Shown piece after piece: positions 1 through 9,347 of a stretch of 64,000 bases of DNA. The notes under the pieces are model-generated. The model was not told the DNA's origin and did no database searches. It saw only the letters and a program-made list of their open reading frames with translations. Each line of letters starts with the position of its first letter. The stretch's first letter is position 1. The position numbers and the translations under genes were made by a program. The stretch comes from Chitinophaga oryziterrae (GTDB lineage: Bacteria > Bacteroidota > Bacteroidia > Chitinophagales > Chitinophagaceae): assembly GCF_009758125.1 (NCBI RefSeq), contig NZ_WRXO01000008.1:62001-126000 (forward strand). The letters are read 5' to 3'.

Positions 1-2
1 CC

Positions 3-548
3 AGCGGATACCTTCATCTGAAAATCAGGAAGGATGCATCTACCGGCAGATGGTTATGCTCTGAAGTAACAAGTACTGCTACTTTCGGATATGGTACTTA
101 CTTATGGGAAGTAGAAGGCGCGGTTGATAAACTGGACAAAAACATTGTACTGGGTCTGTTTAACTACAAAGCCGGAGATGATGGTCACCATGAAGTGGAT
201 ATCGAGTTTGCACGCTGGGGTAATAATGCATGGCCTAATTACAATTACACGGTGTATCCAGCTACAGGGTCCGGCAGTGTTTCCCAGACCAATGAGCTGA
301 CACTGAATGGTACTTACACTACGCATACATTTACCCGCACCAGTTCAGCAGTATCTTTCCAGGGATATCACGGGCATACAACGGCTCCGGCTAATGCATT
401 TTTCCCGTGGACCACTCCTGCAGGATATAATGTAAGTACGCTGGCCTTGCCTGTTCATATGAACCTGTGGTTGTTTAACGGGAACGCACCATCCAATGCA
501 ACTGAAGTAGAAATTATCATACACTCATTCAGATTTACGGCTGCGTAA
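3..548 (+). CDS. GH16-like glycoside hydrolase, C-terminal part
   Basis: The reading frame is open from the window edge to the TAA at 546-548, so only the last 181 residues are visible. They read as a concanavalin-like beta-sandwich and contain HEVDIEF, which fits the GH16 active-site pattern E-x-D-x-E (nucleophile and acid/base glutamates). The protein would hydrolyse a beta-linked polysaccharide outside the cytoplasm. The N-terminus, signal peptide and any binding modules lie outside the window. A strong hairpin follows the stop. The fold and motif are clear; the substrate cannot be called, and a non-catalytic lectin-like relative remains possible. Confidence 0.65.
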   Translation, partial: SGYLHLKIRKDASTGRWLCSEVTSTATFGYGTYLWEVEGAVDKLDKNIVLGLFNYKAGDDGHHEVDIEFARWGNNAWPNYNYTVYPATGSGSVSQTNELTLNGTYTTHTFTRTSSAVSFQGYHGHTTAPANAFFPWTTPAGYNVSTLALPVHMNLWLFNGNAPSNATEVEIIIHSFRFTAA

Positions 549-573
549 AATTGAGTATCCTCAAAAAAGTAAG

Positions 574-606
574 CATATAGCCCGCGTTGACGGGCTATAT
601 GTTTTT
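574..606 (+). terminator. Rho-independent terminator after the GH16-like gene
   Basis: An 11-bp perfect stem (574-584 pairing with 591-601) with a six-base loop is followed by a short T run. It lies 25 bases after the stop codon. The rest of 607-701 shows nothing recognisable. Confidence 0.8.
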
Positions 607-701
607 ATAGCTACTGCGATATTGTTTCATTCGGGCACCAGACAAAGTGCGCGGTTAATATGGCGGAGATATGAAGTTAGGTAGAAGGAGCCATGCATCA
701 A

Positions 702-1088
702 CTACTCTTCCGACAGGAAGACGTAGAGTTCTTTTGCAAATTCGTGGTAGCGGTCCGGATTATCCGGTTTATCAAAATGCCTGACAGCGCCCAGTTGCTG
801 GCATTTCTTTATATTATCATCTGCGGATGAACTGGCGAATGTAATAACAGGGATTTCCCTGAATGCTTCGCTGGTTTTGATGTAATACAGGATGTCATAT
901 CCGGGAGCAACATCAGACAGGATCAGATCGGGATAAAAGATATCCGAATCTTCCATAATGCTTTTTAGCTCCTCTCCGTTTTCTGCGATAGCCATGACAT
1001 TGAATAGGCCGGAACCTTCAAAGGATTCTTTGATGAATACCTTCCCTTCTGCATCATTTTCTGCTATCAGGATGTTTAGCTTTCTCAT
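702..1088 (-). CDS. Single-domain response regulator (CheY-like)
   Basis: 128 residues form one receiver domain with no output domain. D59 in LILSDV is the phospho-acceptor, T83 the switch Thr/Ser and K107 (FDKP) the conserved lysine. The N-terminal acidic cluster is AEND, with one of the usual two aspartates replaced by Asn, which may weaken Mg2+ binding. It probably relays phosphate or binds a partner kinase. No kinase gene is adjacent; the gene stands alone, divergent from the tRNA. Confidence 0.85.
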   Translation of the reverse strand: MRKLNILIAENDAEGKVFIKESFEGSGLFNVMAIAENGEELKSIMEDSDIFYPDLILSDVAPGYDILYYIKTSEAFREIPVITFASSSADDNIKKCQQLGAVRHFDKPDNPDRYHEFAKELYVFLSEE

Positions 1089-1272
1089 AATAGTGCAAAG
1101 GTAACTCCTTCATTCACAAATTATAGCGCATGTTTTACACATCACATATAAGATTGATAATCAAATTTAAAAACATAGAAATCGGATAGATACATAGATG
1201 TTGTAATAAATAGCATAAATAAATTTTGAATTATTCAGTATTTCCTTACCTTTGCCATCCCAAACACGAAAT

Positions 1273-1344
1273 GCCGCGTTGGTAAATCGGTTAATACACC
1301 TCCCTTTCACGGAGGAATGACGGGTTCGACTCCCGTACGCGGTA
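1273..1344 (+). tRNA. tRNA-Glu (anticodon TTC)
   Basis: A cloverleaf can be drawn: a seven-pair acceptor stem (1273-1279 with 1337-1343, first pair G-U), a five-pair anticodon stem CCTCC/GGAGG around the loop CTTTCAC with anticodon TTC, and a T arm containing GGTTCGACTCC. CCA is not encoded. It resembles other bacterial tRNA-Glu genes in its D and T arms. A terminator follows directly. Confidence 0.93.
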
Positions 1345-1348
1345 CACG

Positions 1349-1378
1349 AAAAGGAACATCGAATGATGTTCCTTTTTT
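1349..1378 (+). terminator. Terminator of tRNA-Glu
   Basis: The stem AAAAGGAACATC pairs with GATGTTCCTTTT around a GAAT loop and runs into a T tract. The segment 1380-1761 after it holds only a weak 70-codon minus-strand frame (1437-1649) without family resemblance; I see no convincing gene there. Confidence 0.85.
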
Positions 1379-1761
1379 CATATCATGCATTATCTTATGC
1401 TATGTTCGTATGCGATAGGTTATTTTGCACTCCACCTTACAAGGCCAAAGCCATAAATTTCTTGTAGCAAAAACAATTGAATAAGGCAACCCTCCCAAGT
1501 AGGCAAATAGATATCTCATCATAATCATAATGAAACACCAGAGATCTGAAGGCGTAATCTATCCGTATCGCTGGGTCGTTGTGCATTATAATTAACAGAA
1601 CATGAGGAATTAAAAGATGAGAACCTGATAGCTCATTCAGTATATGCATCTCAGCATTACGAATAGATGGCGAATAAATATTTCCATCTGAAATTCGTTA
1701 GGCAGCTTTTTCTGAAGTAAAGAAAGATGATGTATATAGGTAATTGAGAGGGAAGAGAAAC

Positions 1762-1941
1762 TTAACGTATTTTTTTATTAATACCCTTAGGTAAACCTAC
1801 TCTACTGAAAAGCTTCTTTGCAGCATTAGCTTTCTTTTCAAAAAAAGGATGTCCTTCAAATGAAGACAAGGTTGGGTCTACCGTAACTAATGGCTTAGTA
1901 CCGACCTGAACAAAAATCTCTTTTTTTGCTTTACGTAACAT
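1762..1941 (-). CDS. Small basic protein, 59 aa, unknown function
   Basis: An open frame of 59 codons plus TAA begins MLRKAKKEIFVQVG and ends GLPKGINKKIR. It is lysine-rich and predicted cytoplasmic. It lies 59 bp downstream of the DUF6934 gene on the same strand, so the two may be co-transcribed. I do not recognise a named family. The balanced composition and position suggest a real gene; a two-gene module with DUF6934 is an inference. Confidence 0.5.
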   Translation of the reverse strand: MLRKAKKEIFVQVGTKPLVTVDPTLSSFEGHPFFEKKANAAKKLFSRVGLPKGINKKIR

Positions 1942-2000
1942 AATACAAATTTAGTCATTTTTTTTTAATCGCTGACTGGCATATTCATTTGATAATCAGT

Positions 2001-2447
2001 TCAATCCTTCCTAAATCCTAAGAACGCCAGGTAGTTAATTCCTTTTTTAAGCGGTTCCCATGATTCATCTTCAAGCAATCCATACACTTCAAAAACAGGT
2101 TCAATTCCTTCCCAATGTTTGCTTATATTCATCTGATAAAGCCTGGTCCTGGCTTTATTAGTCCCTTGAATTGAAATCATTGCATCGGGGAATAAATTGG
2201 TAAAATCGTAAATAATTGATCCTACTGTCCCCATGACAACATCAACATCTTTGTTATCGCTAGTAACAGTGTCAGAAATATCACCGGTCATAGGCTCCAG
2301 ATCACCAAATCCAAAATTGTAAAGATTCTCGCCAATGAGGCTAAACTTAGCAATTTTCTGTATCGCACCCTGAGGCCCATTACTAATAAAATGATAAGCC
2401 GTGAAAGTCTTATCAGCTGTATATTGATATTTATCAAGCCCAAACAT
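2001..2447 (-). CDS. DUF6934 family protein
   Basis: The region YQYTADKTFTAYHF..SNGPQGAIQK..KF and the later IQGTNKARTRLYQMNI match what I know of the Bacteroidota DUF6934 family (about 150 residues, function unknown). I chose the start at 2447 (MFGLDKYQYT, 148 aa) because family members begin just before the YxY motif; the frame also allows a start at 2501. No signal peptide or membrane segment is visible. The gene sits in an accessory patch with a small downstream partner and a decayed gene upstream. Confidence 0.65.
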   Translation of the reverse strand: MFGLDKYQYTADKTFTAYHFISNGPQGAIQKIAKFSLIGENLYNFGFGDLEPMTGDISDTVTSDNKDVDVVMGTVGSIIYDFTNLFPDAMISIQGTNKARTRLYQMNISKHWEGIEPVFEVYGLLEDESWEPLKKGINYLAFLGFRKD

Positions 2448-2542
2448 AAGATGCAATATACAAAGGAAACCATTTTCAAAATCCATCATTATAAATTGCA
2501 TATCAACATCATACGCATTTTAATACTAGCCTTATTAAATTG

Positions 2543-2625
2543 AAATCCCCCACCCAGAAGTTCGACTTTTGTCCGCCCCGCGGTACAGGAAAAGAAGGTT
2601 GCTCAAATGAGCAACCTTCTTTATT
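2543..2625. repeat. Dispersed tRNA-3'-like/hairpin element, copy A
   Basis: The block AATCCCCCACCCAGAAGTTC, followed by GACTTTTGTCCG, recurs at 5605, 9348 and, more diverged, at 11995 and 18204. Here it runs into CCGCGGTACAGGAAAAG, which resembles the last bases of tRNA-Glu at 1338-1352, and then a perfect 13-bp hairpin (2592-2604 with 2609-2621). No ORF is needed to explain it. Confidence 0.6.
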
Positions 2626-2643
2626 AATGAGCAGATTTTTTGT

Positions 2644-2874
2644 TTAAAACATTTCTTCCCAAATATCCAAATCAATTGCAGTCTCTTCCTTTTCATCATC
2701 GAAGACAATCCAACACCCACATTTCCGTACTAAAGACCACAATTAGTCAATCTCTTCCTGCGTAAGAACATGATGTCAATAATGTTTATCACCTCCATTT
2801 ATAATACGCCAAAGGGCGAATTCTAAGCCCGCCATCCAAGCAGCGTAAAAACCCTCTTCAGAAATCTGACTCAT
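2644..2874 (-). pseudogene. Decayed small gene with two in-frame stops
   Basis: Read from ATG at 2874, the frame gives MSQISEEGFYAAWMAGLEF, stops after GGDKHY, continues for ten codons (HHVLTQEEID), stops again, then continues LWSLVRKCGCWIVFDDE to a final stop at 2644. All three pieces are in one frame and read like one protein of about 75 or more residues with a YAxWMxGLE...GWxVFDDE pattern found in small bacterial hypothetical proteins. A Cys- and Trp-containing N-terminal part may survive in another frame up to about 3048, implying a frameshift as well. Confidence 0.5.
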
Positions 2875-3075
2875 TAATAAGTAGTACGATCACACAAAAT
2901 TCTTCTTTAGACTGCCTCAATGAAAATATATACTTATCGTAATGGTTAGTACAAAAACCAGCGAGCTCAATCTTTCGGCACCACCATTTAAAATCATTTC
3001 GGATACCTGAAAATATTTTACTTTTGGAGAGCAATAAACACTTTCCATGTAAGTGGAAAATATACATCTGATTAT

Positions 3076-3954
3076 ATGCATGCATCCTTTCTCTATACCA
3101 TGGCGCTGGGCGACAGCTATGGAATGAAATATGAATACCTGCCACACACTACCAATGCCGACCTATCTGACCTCGTACATGCGGAGCATCCTAAACTGAC
3201 AGCTTATAAAAAGGGCGATTATACAGATGATACACAGATGTCACTGGCAAATATGGAACTGCTACTCGCAAAGCAATCTTTTGATATTACAGCAGAGGAA
3301 TTTGTAAGCGCCTGGCTGCATACATTCAAACGTGATCCTCACGTAGGATATTCAAGACACATGCAAAAACTATTAGCAGAGTGCGAAACTCCGGCAGAGT
3401 TTGTGAGCCAGCTTGCACCTTCCAGCAGAACTACAAGCGGTGCAGCGATGCGCGCAGGTGTTTTTGGAGTGATTGAAGATATTGAAGAAATGAAACGACT
3501 GACACTGCTACAGGGTCGTATTACACATAATAACCTCGCAGGGACTACGTCTGCATTGGCAGTAGCACTGTCTGTGCATTTTTTGCATCACGGAGGTACT
3601 CGTCAGCAATTGGAAGCGTTTTTAACTGCGCAGTTAGGCGAAGGATGGGAACAAAATGGTATTGAAAATGATCCCGGAAATGCAATGATGATAGTGACAC
3701 AAGCACTCTCTGCATTGAAGAATGCAAAAACGATAGCAGATGTATTTTTGAATGTGGTAAACCAAATAGAGAATTCGGATACAGATACAGTGTGTGCAAT
3801 AGCCGCAATTATTGCCTCCCGTTGTACTGTTCTTGAGGATTATGTGCCGGAGACATTAAAGAAAGGATTGGAGAATGGAACATATGGAGCTGATTATCTT
3901 CGTAAGATTGATATGCAGGTAGAAGCAATATTTCCGCGGAAAATGCTTTATTAA
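3076..3954 (+). CDS. ADP-ribosylglycohydrolase family protein
   Basis: 292 residues with the two metal-binding clusters of the DraG/ARH family: GDYTDDTQM (T50, D51, D52) near the N-terminus and SDTDTVCA near residue 235. The family removes ADP-ribose from proteins or small molecules using two Mg2+ or Mn2+ ions. The start MHASFLYTMALGDSYG places the usual xxxGDxxG motif at residue 10, so little is missing. It is soluble with no signal. The gene is isolated. The specific substrate cannot be inferred. Confidence 0.88.
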   Translation: MHASFLYTMALGDSYGMKYEYLPHTTNADLSDLVHAEHPKLTAYKKGDYTDDTQMSLANMELLLAKQSFDITAEEFVSAWLHTFKRDPHVGYSRHMQKLLAECETPAEFVSQLAPSSRTTSGAAMRAGVFGVIEDIEEMKRLTLLQGRITHNNLAGTTSALAVALSVHFLHHGGTRQQLEAFLTAQLGEGWEQNGIENDPGNAMMIVTQALSALKNAKTIADVFLNVVNQIENSDTDTVCAIAAIIASRCTVLEDYVPETLKKGLENGTYGADYLRKIDMQVEAIFPRKMLY

Positions 3955-4139
3955 TTCCTCCATTCTTTTACCGTTTACCTCATTAGTAATTGGAATATAA
4001 GGAAAATGGGGAGGCGACCAATGCTAAAGCCGGCAGAATCATCTGATAATGCTATACCCTTTTCTTCACCAGAAAATTAACTTACAAATATTACTAATTT
4101 TTATAATTTTAATATCTCATAATAATATGTATAACCTTT

Positions 4140-5447
4140 ATGAGACAAATTTCCCTGTACGCGCCAGCGTTATTAATCCTGTTTTTATCAGCCTGTAAGA
4201 AGGATGATCCTTCATCTAAACCATCTAATATTGATTATACCAAAGTAAGTTTTACTTACGATAAGTTCGGCTCAACTGAATTGTATGATCTGTTTTCAGG
4301 CGTTAATCCCGCGGCTAAAATAAGCACCGGCAAAGCCTCCAGCGCTTTCAGTTATGAATTAACGGGTAGCAATGGATTGAAAAAAGCATCAGATACGCTT
4401 GTAAAAGGTAATGGCACATTAGATGGAACTGGTAATGCCTCCCTCTCATTACAAGGGCTAAAGGATTATAAGGATGGAGAGCTTACCTTGAAAATCCACT
4501 TTACTGCAACGGATTCAACTTTACAGGTAAAAGCACAAAAAGCAGAGTATCAGATCAGGAATTACCGGGATTTCATACATATGAGCCCTTTTCGTTTGGC
4601 TGATACTTCCGACCATTACGTGCAGGTAAATGACATTGCTTTCCCGGATACGGTATTTACAACAGCGCCATGGAATTCCTTCTTACTTGGAAGCTATGAT
4701 GGGAAAGGTTTTAAAATCACTAATCTCACTATTAAAACCACTGGTGCAACTCCTAACGGAACGCCATATATTGGCTTATTCACAGGCGCTGATAGTGGAA
4801 GTGTATTGAAAAACATACGACTGGAACTCTCTGATGCCGGTATTACATCTACTGGACAAGTTAACGGTGCAGGATTAGTTGGTTATGCCTCTGGCTGCAC
4901 TATCAGCCAATGTTCTGTAAAAGGGAATATCCTGATTGCCAAGGATGTCCCCTCCTTTATAGGAGGGATTTCCGGGCACAATGACAAAGTTACGATGACT
5001 GGCTGTTCTTTCAGAGGACGGATCACCGGAAGCAATGTTGGCGGATTAATGGGTAGTATGGGTACATCCTCAGTAATAAATATGTGTTATGCCTATTTCT
5101 CATTTGATTCCTATGCGGTTGGTGGAATTGGATCGGTGTATTCACCTTCTTCCGTTTTAACCATTTCCAATAGCTATGTGGTTGCTCATGATTATACTTC
5201 ACCAACGTTCGTAGCCATAGGTCCTGTACAATATGCAATGACCTCAACAACTGTTACTAATTGTTTTGCAAATGCAGGAACAGCACAGAATGGTGTAACT
5301 ATTTTTACTTCTACTACTGACATTAATACAAACCTCTCTACATTAACAATAGCTAATTGGCCTGCGGAAGCAACAGCTCCTGCCGACAAAAAGCCTTATA
5401 AATATGATACAGATCTTACTGCTCCTATGAAATTGTGGTGGGAATAA
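4140..5447 (+). CDS. GLUG-motif surface lipoprotein
   Basis: 435 residues. The N-terminus ends in LFLSACKKDD, a lipobox, so the protein should be lipid-anchored. The C-terminal two-thirds carry repeated glycine-rich GLUG-type motifs (GAGLVGYASGC, FIGGISGHN, VGGLMGSMG) typical of beta-helical surface or adhesin-like proteins. Upstream is a Bacteroidota-style AT-rich leader. No enzymatic motif is seen; adhesion or cell-surface structure is an inference. It has no operon partner. Confidence 0.7.
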   Translation: MRQISLYAPALLILFLSACKKDDPSSKPSNIDYTKVSFTYDKFGSTELYDLFSGVNPAAKISTGKASSAFSYELTGSNGLKKASDTLVKGNGTLDGTGNASLSLQGLKDYKDGELTLKIHFTATDSTLQVKAQKAEYQIRNYRDFIHMSPFRLADTSDHYVQVNDIAFPDTVFTTAPWNSFLLGSYDGKGFKITNLTIKTTGATPNGTPYIGLFTGADSGSVLKNIRLELSDAGITSTGQVNGAGLVGYASGCTISQCSVKGNILIAKDVPSFIGGISGHNDKVTMTGCSFRGRITGSNVGGLMGSMGTSSVINMCYAYFSFDSYAVGGIGSVYSPSSVLTISNSYVVAHDYTSPTFVAIGPVQYAMTSTTVTNCFANAGTAQNGVTIFTSTTDINTNLSTLTIANWPAEATAPADKKPYKYDTDLTAPMKLWWE

Positions 5448-5514
5448 TAGGAATCTATTGTATATACAGCGGAAACAATACGTGTATTGTACCCCTTGTA
5501 TATACTTTTAAAGT

Positions 5515-5601
5515 ATGGAAGCAAAAGAAATATTAGAAGAACATATTGCTAAAACAGCGTCATTAACTGATGAGCAGTTCGAGTATTTCATTTCTCACTA
5601 A
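5515..5601 (+). pseudogene. N-terminal remnant of a Crp/Fnr regulator
   Basis: A 28-codon frame reads MEAKEILEEHIAKTASLTDE then QFEYFISH and stops. This matches the start of Bacteroidota Crp/Fnr regulators, which continue into the cyclic-nucleotide-like domain; here everything after the first helix is gone. The stop is followed after three bases by a dispersed repeat (copy B). The short length makes the assignment tentative. Confidence 0.4.
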
Positions 5602-5604
5602 TTT

Positions 5605-5706
5605 AAAATCCTCCACCCAGAAGTTCGACATTTGTCCGGTCTGTTGTACAATAAAAAGGGAACGATACATATGTATCGTTCCCTTTTTATTGTACAACAG
5701 TCTGGC
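5605..5706. repeat. Dispersed element copy B with a perfect 60-bp palindrome
   Basis: The shared block (CCACCCAGAAGTTCGACATT followed by TGTCCGG) leads into a perfect inverted repeat: 5641-5670 is the exact reverse complement of 5671-5700, with no loop. The inner part (AAAAAGGGAACGATACAT) is also the hairpin of copy E at 18251. Between 5707 and 6132 I see a 33-codon minus-strand fragment (5711-5809), a TGGTGGCT/AGCCACCA hairpin near 5891-5919, and no convincing gene. Confidence 0.75.
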
Positions 5707-6132
5707 ATTACCATTTTCTACTACATAAAAGGTAGTGTTCTTTTAGCCGACTAATCTTTCTGTTAATCTCTTCTATGCGTAATTCCGGTGGGTTCGTTCT
5801 TTCCGGCTTTCATCTATCAGCGTTCTGTTAATATTAATACGGTTGAATTACTATACTCAGAAATAACACTGAGAATGATAGAAGAAATATTGGTGGCTAT
5901 TCTTGTGAAACAGCCACCAGAGAATAAAAAACTCTAGAAATTATTATTTATTCGAATTTGACAGAATCAAGGTAATTAGCATAGCTAATTGATTACCTAT
6001 CAAACTCATGAGAATCTGCTTACCTTTACTTCCGTAATCATTATTTACTCTCATGCATACCGGTTTTCTCTTATGTTCCATAGGAGAGGGTCTATGCACA
6101 GCCAACTGTTCTAAAATATTTCGGGGACTTTT

Positions 6133-9100
6133 ATGAGCAATTTTCAAATCAAAAGAGCTGCACTAAAAACATTAAAGATTGCCATCATTTCAATTGTATC
6201 ACTGTTACTATTGTTGTTCCTGCTACCTATCCTTTTTCCGGCAACAATATCCAGCAAGATAAAGACATGGACCAATAACAGCATTACAGGTGATCTTAAT
6301 TTCTCCAGGGCAAGACTTTCGTTCTTCAATCACTTTCCTTCCCTTACACTTACCTTGTATGATTTCAGTCTCAAAGGTGCCGCTCCCTTCCAGCAGGACA
6401 CGCTGATAGCTGCAAGCGAAGTAGCCCTCGGTGTTAACCTGACCAGCATTTTTTCAAATGTGATCAGGATTGATGAAATTTACCTGACAAAAGGGAATAT
6501 CCATGTATTGGTGGACTCAGCGGGGCATCCCAACTACAACGTGTACCAATCAGCACCTTCTTCAGGTTCCAATAAAACGGATAGCGGAAGCGCCTCCCTG
6601 AAAATAGCGCGCATTCAGCTGGAGCAATGCAACATTATTTACGATGACCGGTCCCTTCCCGTATATATTCAGGCCAAAAACGCGGATTATCTCGGTAAGG
6701 GTGATCTCAGCAAGGCACAATTCGATCTGCATTCCAGTATTCATGTTGGTTCATTCGATCTTACTTATAACAATACGCCTTATATCCAGTCCAAAAAACT
6801 GAATGGGCAACTTATTACAATGATCAATACCAATTCGTTAGACCTTGTTTTTGAAAAGAACGATCTGAAAATAAACGAACTGCCAGTACAGTTGAACGGA
6901 ACATTCGGGTTCCTGAAGAACGGTTACCAGATGGACTTCAAACTCAATTCCCGGGAATCCGACCTGCATGCCATTTTCAGCGCACTGCCGCCTGAATACA
7001 CGACCTGGCTGGAACAGACAAATATAGAGGGATCGGCCGATGTGAACGCCACGCTTACCGGCAAATACATTGCGGAAACCAACACCATGCCTGACCTCAC
7101 TTTTAATATGCAGGTGAGGAATGGTATGATCTCCAATGCAAAAGCCCCCGCCCCTGTAAAGAACCTGTTCCTCAACTTCCAGTCAAGACTGCTGCAACTT
7201 AATACAGACAGCCTTTACGTTAATATCGATTCCATTTTCTTCAACATTGATAAAGACTATTTCAGTGCCGTGATGAAGCTGAAAGGCATGGAAACCCCGG
7301 AAGTCCATGTAAAAATGAACACCGATATAGACCTGGAAAAATGGAGCAAAGCCATAGGATTGAAGTCATTCGACCTGAGAGGCAGACTGCAGGCGCACCT
7401 GCTGGCAGATGGGAAGTATGCACGGGCTGTTGTATACCGCGGGCTGCGGCAACAGGCAGACACGGTCATCAGCAGCATACCCGTATTCAGCTTCCGGTCT
7501 TCCTTCCGTAAGGGATATTTCAAATTCACGTCCCTGCAACAGCCTATTGACAATATCAGCTTTGATATAGATGCCTCCTGCCCCGACAGTAACTATGCAC
7601 ATGCAGATCTTGGTGTCAGGAACATTAATGCAAATGTGCTGAGCAATTATATCAAAGGTTTTTTTCAACTCAGCAATGCCAGGAGTCCTGTCGTGGATGC
7701 CATGCTGGAAGGAACCCTGCACCTGAGAGATGTGAAGCAATTCTACCCGTTGGACAGCCTGGACATGTCCGGTGATTTGCATATCAACATCGTCACCAAA
7801 GGCAGCTATTTGCCTGTTAAAAAAATGTTCCCTGTAACAACAGCCAGCCTTACTATAAACAATGGCATTGTGCAGACGAAGTATTATCCCAGTCCTGTGG
7901 AAAAAATAAATATAGATGCTACCATTACCAATACAACTGGTACCTTCCAGTCGTTGAACGTAAATCTCAAACCTGTGTCCTTTGAATTTGAAGGGCAACC
8001 CTTCGCTCTTAAAGCCGATCTGAACAACTTTGATAATCTGCGTTATAATATCATATCCACTGGCAATATAGACATCGGCAGAATATACAAAGTGTTTGCG
8101 CAAAAAGGTTATGATGTGAAAGGCTTCATAAAAACAAACCTGTCATTACGCGGTACGCAAAGCGATGCAATGGCAGGACGATATAACAGGCTTTACAACA
8201 AGGGCAGCCTTATTTTAAAAGATATTACCCTTTCATCCGAACTGTTTCCTCTTCCCCTTTATATTACCAATGGCGTGTTCCGATTTGACCAGGACAAAAT
8301 GTGGTTCGATCAGTTCAACGCCCGTTACGGCAAATCAACAGTCCACCTGGATGGTTTTTTAAGTAATGTGATCGGCTATACTATGCAGAAAGACCAAATC
8401 CTGCATGGCGTCTTCGACCTTAAAAGCGATTATATACTGGTAGATGAGCTGATGGTGTACGCCGATAACAAAAGTAATACTACAGCAGTTAATACTTCCG
8501 CCACTCCTTCGGGCATTATCATGGTTCCCCACAACCTGTCGCTCACCCTGAATGCCAGTGCAACGCTGCTGCATTTCAACGGTATGGACATCAATAATTT
8601 CCATGGTCAGCTGGTGATTGACAGTAACCGTCTCCAACTGAACAAAACCGGTTTTACCATTATCGGTGCACCGGTGGAAATGGACGCAAAATACGCCAGC
8701 ATCAATCCGCGAAAGGCTACGTTTGACTACCGTATCAGCGCCAGGGAATTTGATATAAAACGAGCCTACAACGAAATAAAGCTCTTTCATGACATGGCTA
8801 CCTCTGCCGCCAGCGCAAGTGGCATCGTGGGCCTCGAATACCAATTAAGTGGAAGACTTGATGAGAACATGCAGCCAGTCTATCCCTCCCTGAAAGGAGA
8901 AGGTGTACTGTCTGTAAAAAAGGTAAAGATGAAAGGCTTCCGGTTGTTCAATGCTGTGAGTAACGCTACAGGAAAGAAAGATGTAAAAGACCCGGATCTT
9001 TCAAAGATAAATATCAAGTCCCGGATCAATAATAATATCATTACCATTGACAGGACCCGGATGCGCGTAGCCGGCTTCCATCCCCGCTTTGAAGGACAGG

Positions 9101-9279
9101 TGAGTTTCGACGGAGAACTTAACCTGAAAGGCAGACTGGGACTGCCTCCATTCGGACTGCTTGGTATCCCTTTCAACATTACGGGCACGCAAAACAATCC
9201 TAAGGTTAAACTCCGCAGAGGTAATGATAAAGACAGCCTGGAAGAAAAGGAAGATGTTGAAAAAGAGGAAAAGCAATGA
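6133..9279 (+). CDS. Large AsmA family envelope protein
   Basis: 1048 residues with one N-terminal transmembrane helix (about residues 15-38), then a long beta-rich body. The start (hydrophobic anchor followed by ATISSKIKTWTN and NFSRARLSFFNHFPSLTL) and the C-terminal KGEGVLSVKKVKMKGF and GLPPFGLLGIPFNITGT segments fit AsmA-like proteins, which act in the periplasm and are linked to outer-membrane biogenesis and lipid transport. The C-terminus is a charged Glu/Lys tail. The gene is monocistronic; copy C of the dispersed repeat follows. Several long minus-strand open frames inside it are antisense shadows. Confidence 0.85.
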   Translation: MSNFQIKRAALKTLKIAIISIVSLLLLLFLLPILFPATISSKIKTWTNNSITGDLNFSRARLSFFNHFPSLTLTLYDFSLKGAAPFQQDTLIAASEVALGVNLTSIFSNVIRIDEIYLTKGNIHVLVDSAGHPNYNVYQSAPSSGSNKTDSGSASLKIARIQLEQCNIIYDDRSLPVYIQAKNADYLGKGDLSKAQFDLHSSIHVGSFDLTYNNTPYIQSKKLNGQLITMINTNSLDLVFEKNDLKINELPVQLNGTFGFLKNGYQMDFKLNSRESDLHAIFSALPPEYTTWLEQTNIEGSADVNATLTGKYIAETNTMPDLTFNMQVRNGMISNAKAPAPVKNLFLNFQSRLLQLNTDSLYVNIDSIFFNIDKDYFSAVMKLKGMETPEVHVKMNTDIDLEKWSKAIGLKSFDLRGRLQAHLLADGKYARAVVYRGLRQQADTVISSIPVFSFRSSFRKGYFKFTSLQQPIDNISFDIDASCPDSNYAHADLGVRNINANVLSNYIKGFFQLSNARSPVVDAMLEGTLHLRDVKQFYPLDSLDMSGDLHINIVTKGSYLPVKKMFPVTTASLTINNGIVQTKYYPSPVEKINIDATITNTTGTFQSLNVNLKPVSFEFEGQPFALKADLNNFDNLRYNIISTGNIDIGRIYKVFAQKGYDVKGFIKTNLSLRGTQSDAMAGRYNRLYNKGSLILKDITLSSELFPLPLYITNGVFRFDQDKMWFDQFNARYGKSTVHLDGFLSNVIGYTMQKDQILHGVFDLKSDYILVDELMVYADNKSNTTAVNTSATPSGIIMVPHNLSLTLNASATLLHFNGMDINNFHGQLVIDSNRLQLNKTGFTIIGAPVEMDAKYASINPRKATFDYRISAREFDIKRAYNEIKLFHDMATSAASASGIVGLEYQLSGRLDENMQPVYPSLKGEGVLSVKKVKMKGFRLFNAVSNATGKKDVKDPDLSKINIKSRINNNIITIDRTRMRVAGFHPRFEGQVSFDGELNLKGRLGLPPFGLLGIPFNITGTQNNPKVKLRRGNDKDSLEEKEDVEKEEKQ

Positions 9280-9347
9280 TACGGGCGAGCTTACATACTC
9301 GCCATAACACCTCCGGAATCACTTAATCCTTATTGCATATTTTGTCC

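Noticed and set aside
1437..1649. 70-codon minus-strand frame after tRNA-Glu
   Set aside because: No family resemblance, no promoter or partner; composition does not look coding.
2858..3145. 95-codon minus-strand frame over the start of the ADP-ribosylglycohydrolase
   Set aside because: Overlaps a clear gene start; only its lower part may belong to the decayed gene at 2644-2874.
5944..6147. 67-codon minus-strand frame before AsmA
   Set aside because: Overlaps the AsmA start and shows no known pattern.
7366..8103. 245-codon minus-strand open frame
   Set aside because: Lies wholly inside the AsmA gene on the opposite strand; no family pattern, an antisense shadow.
8359..8844. 161-codon minus-strand open frame
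   Set aside because: Also antisense to AsmA, with no recognisable domain.
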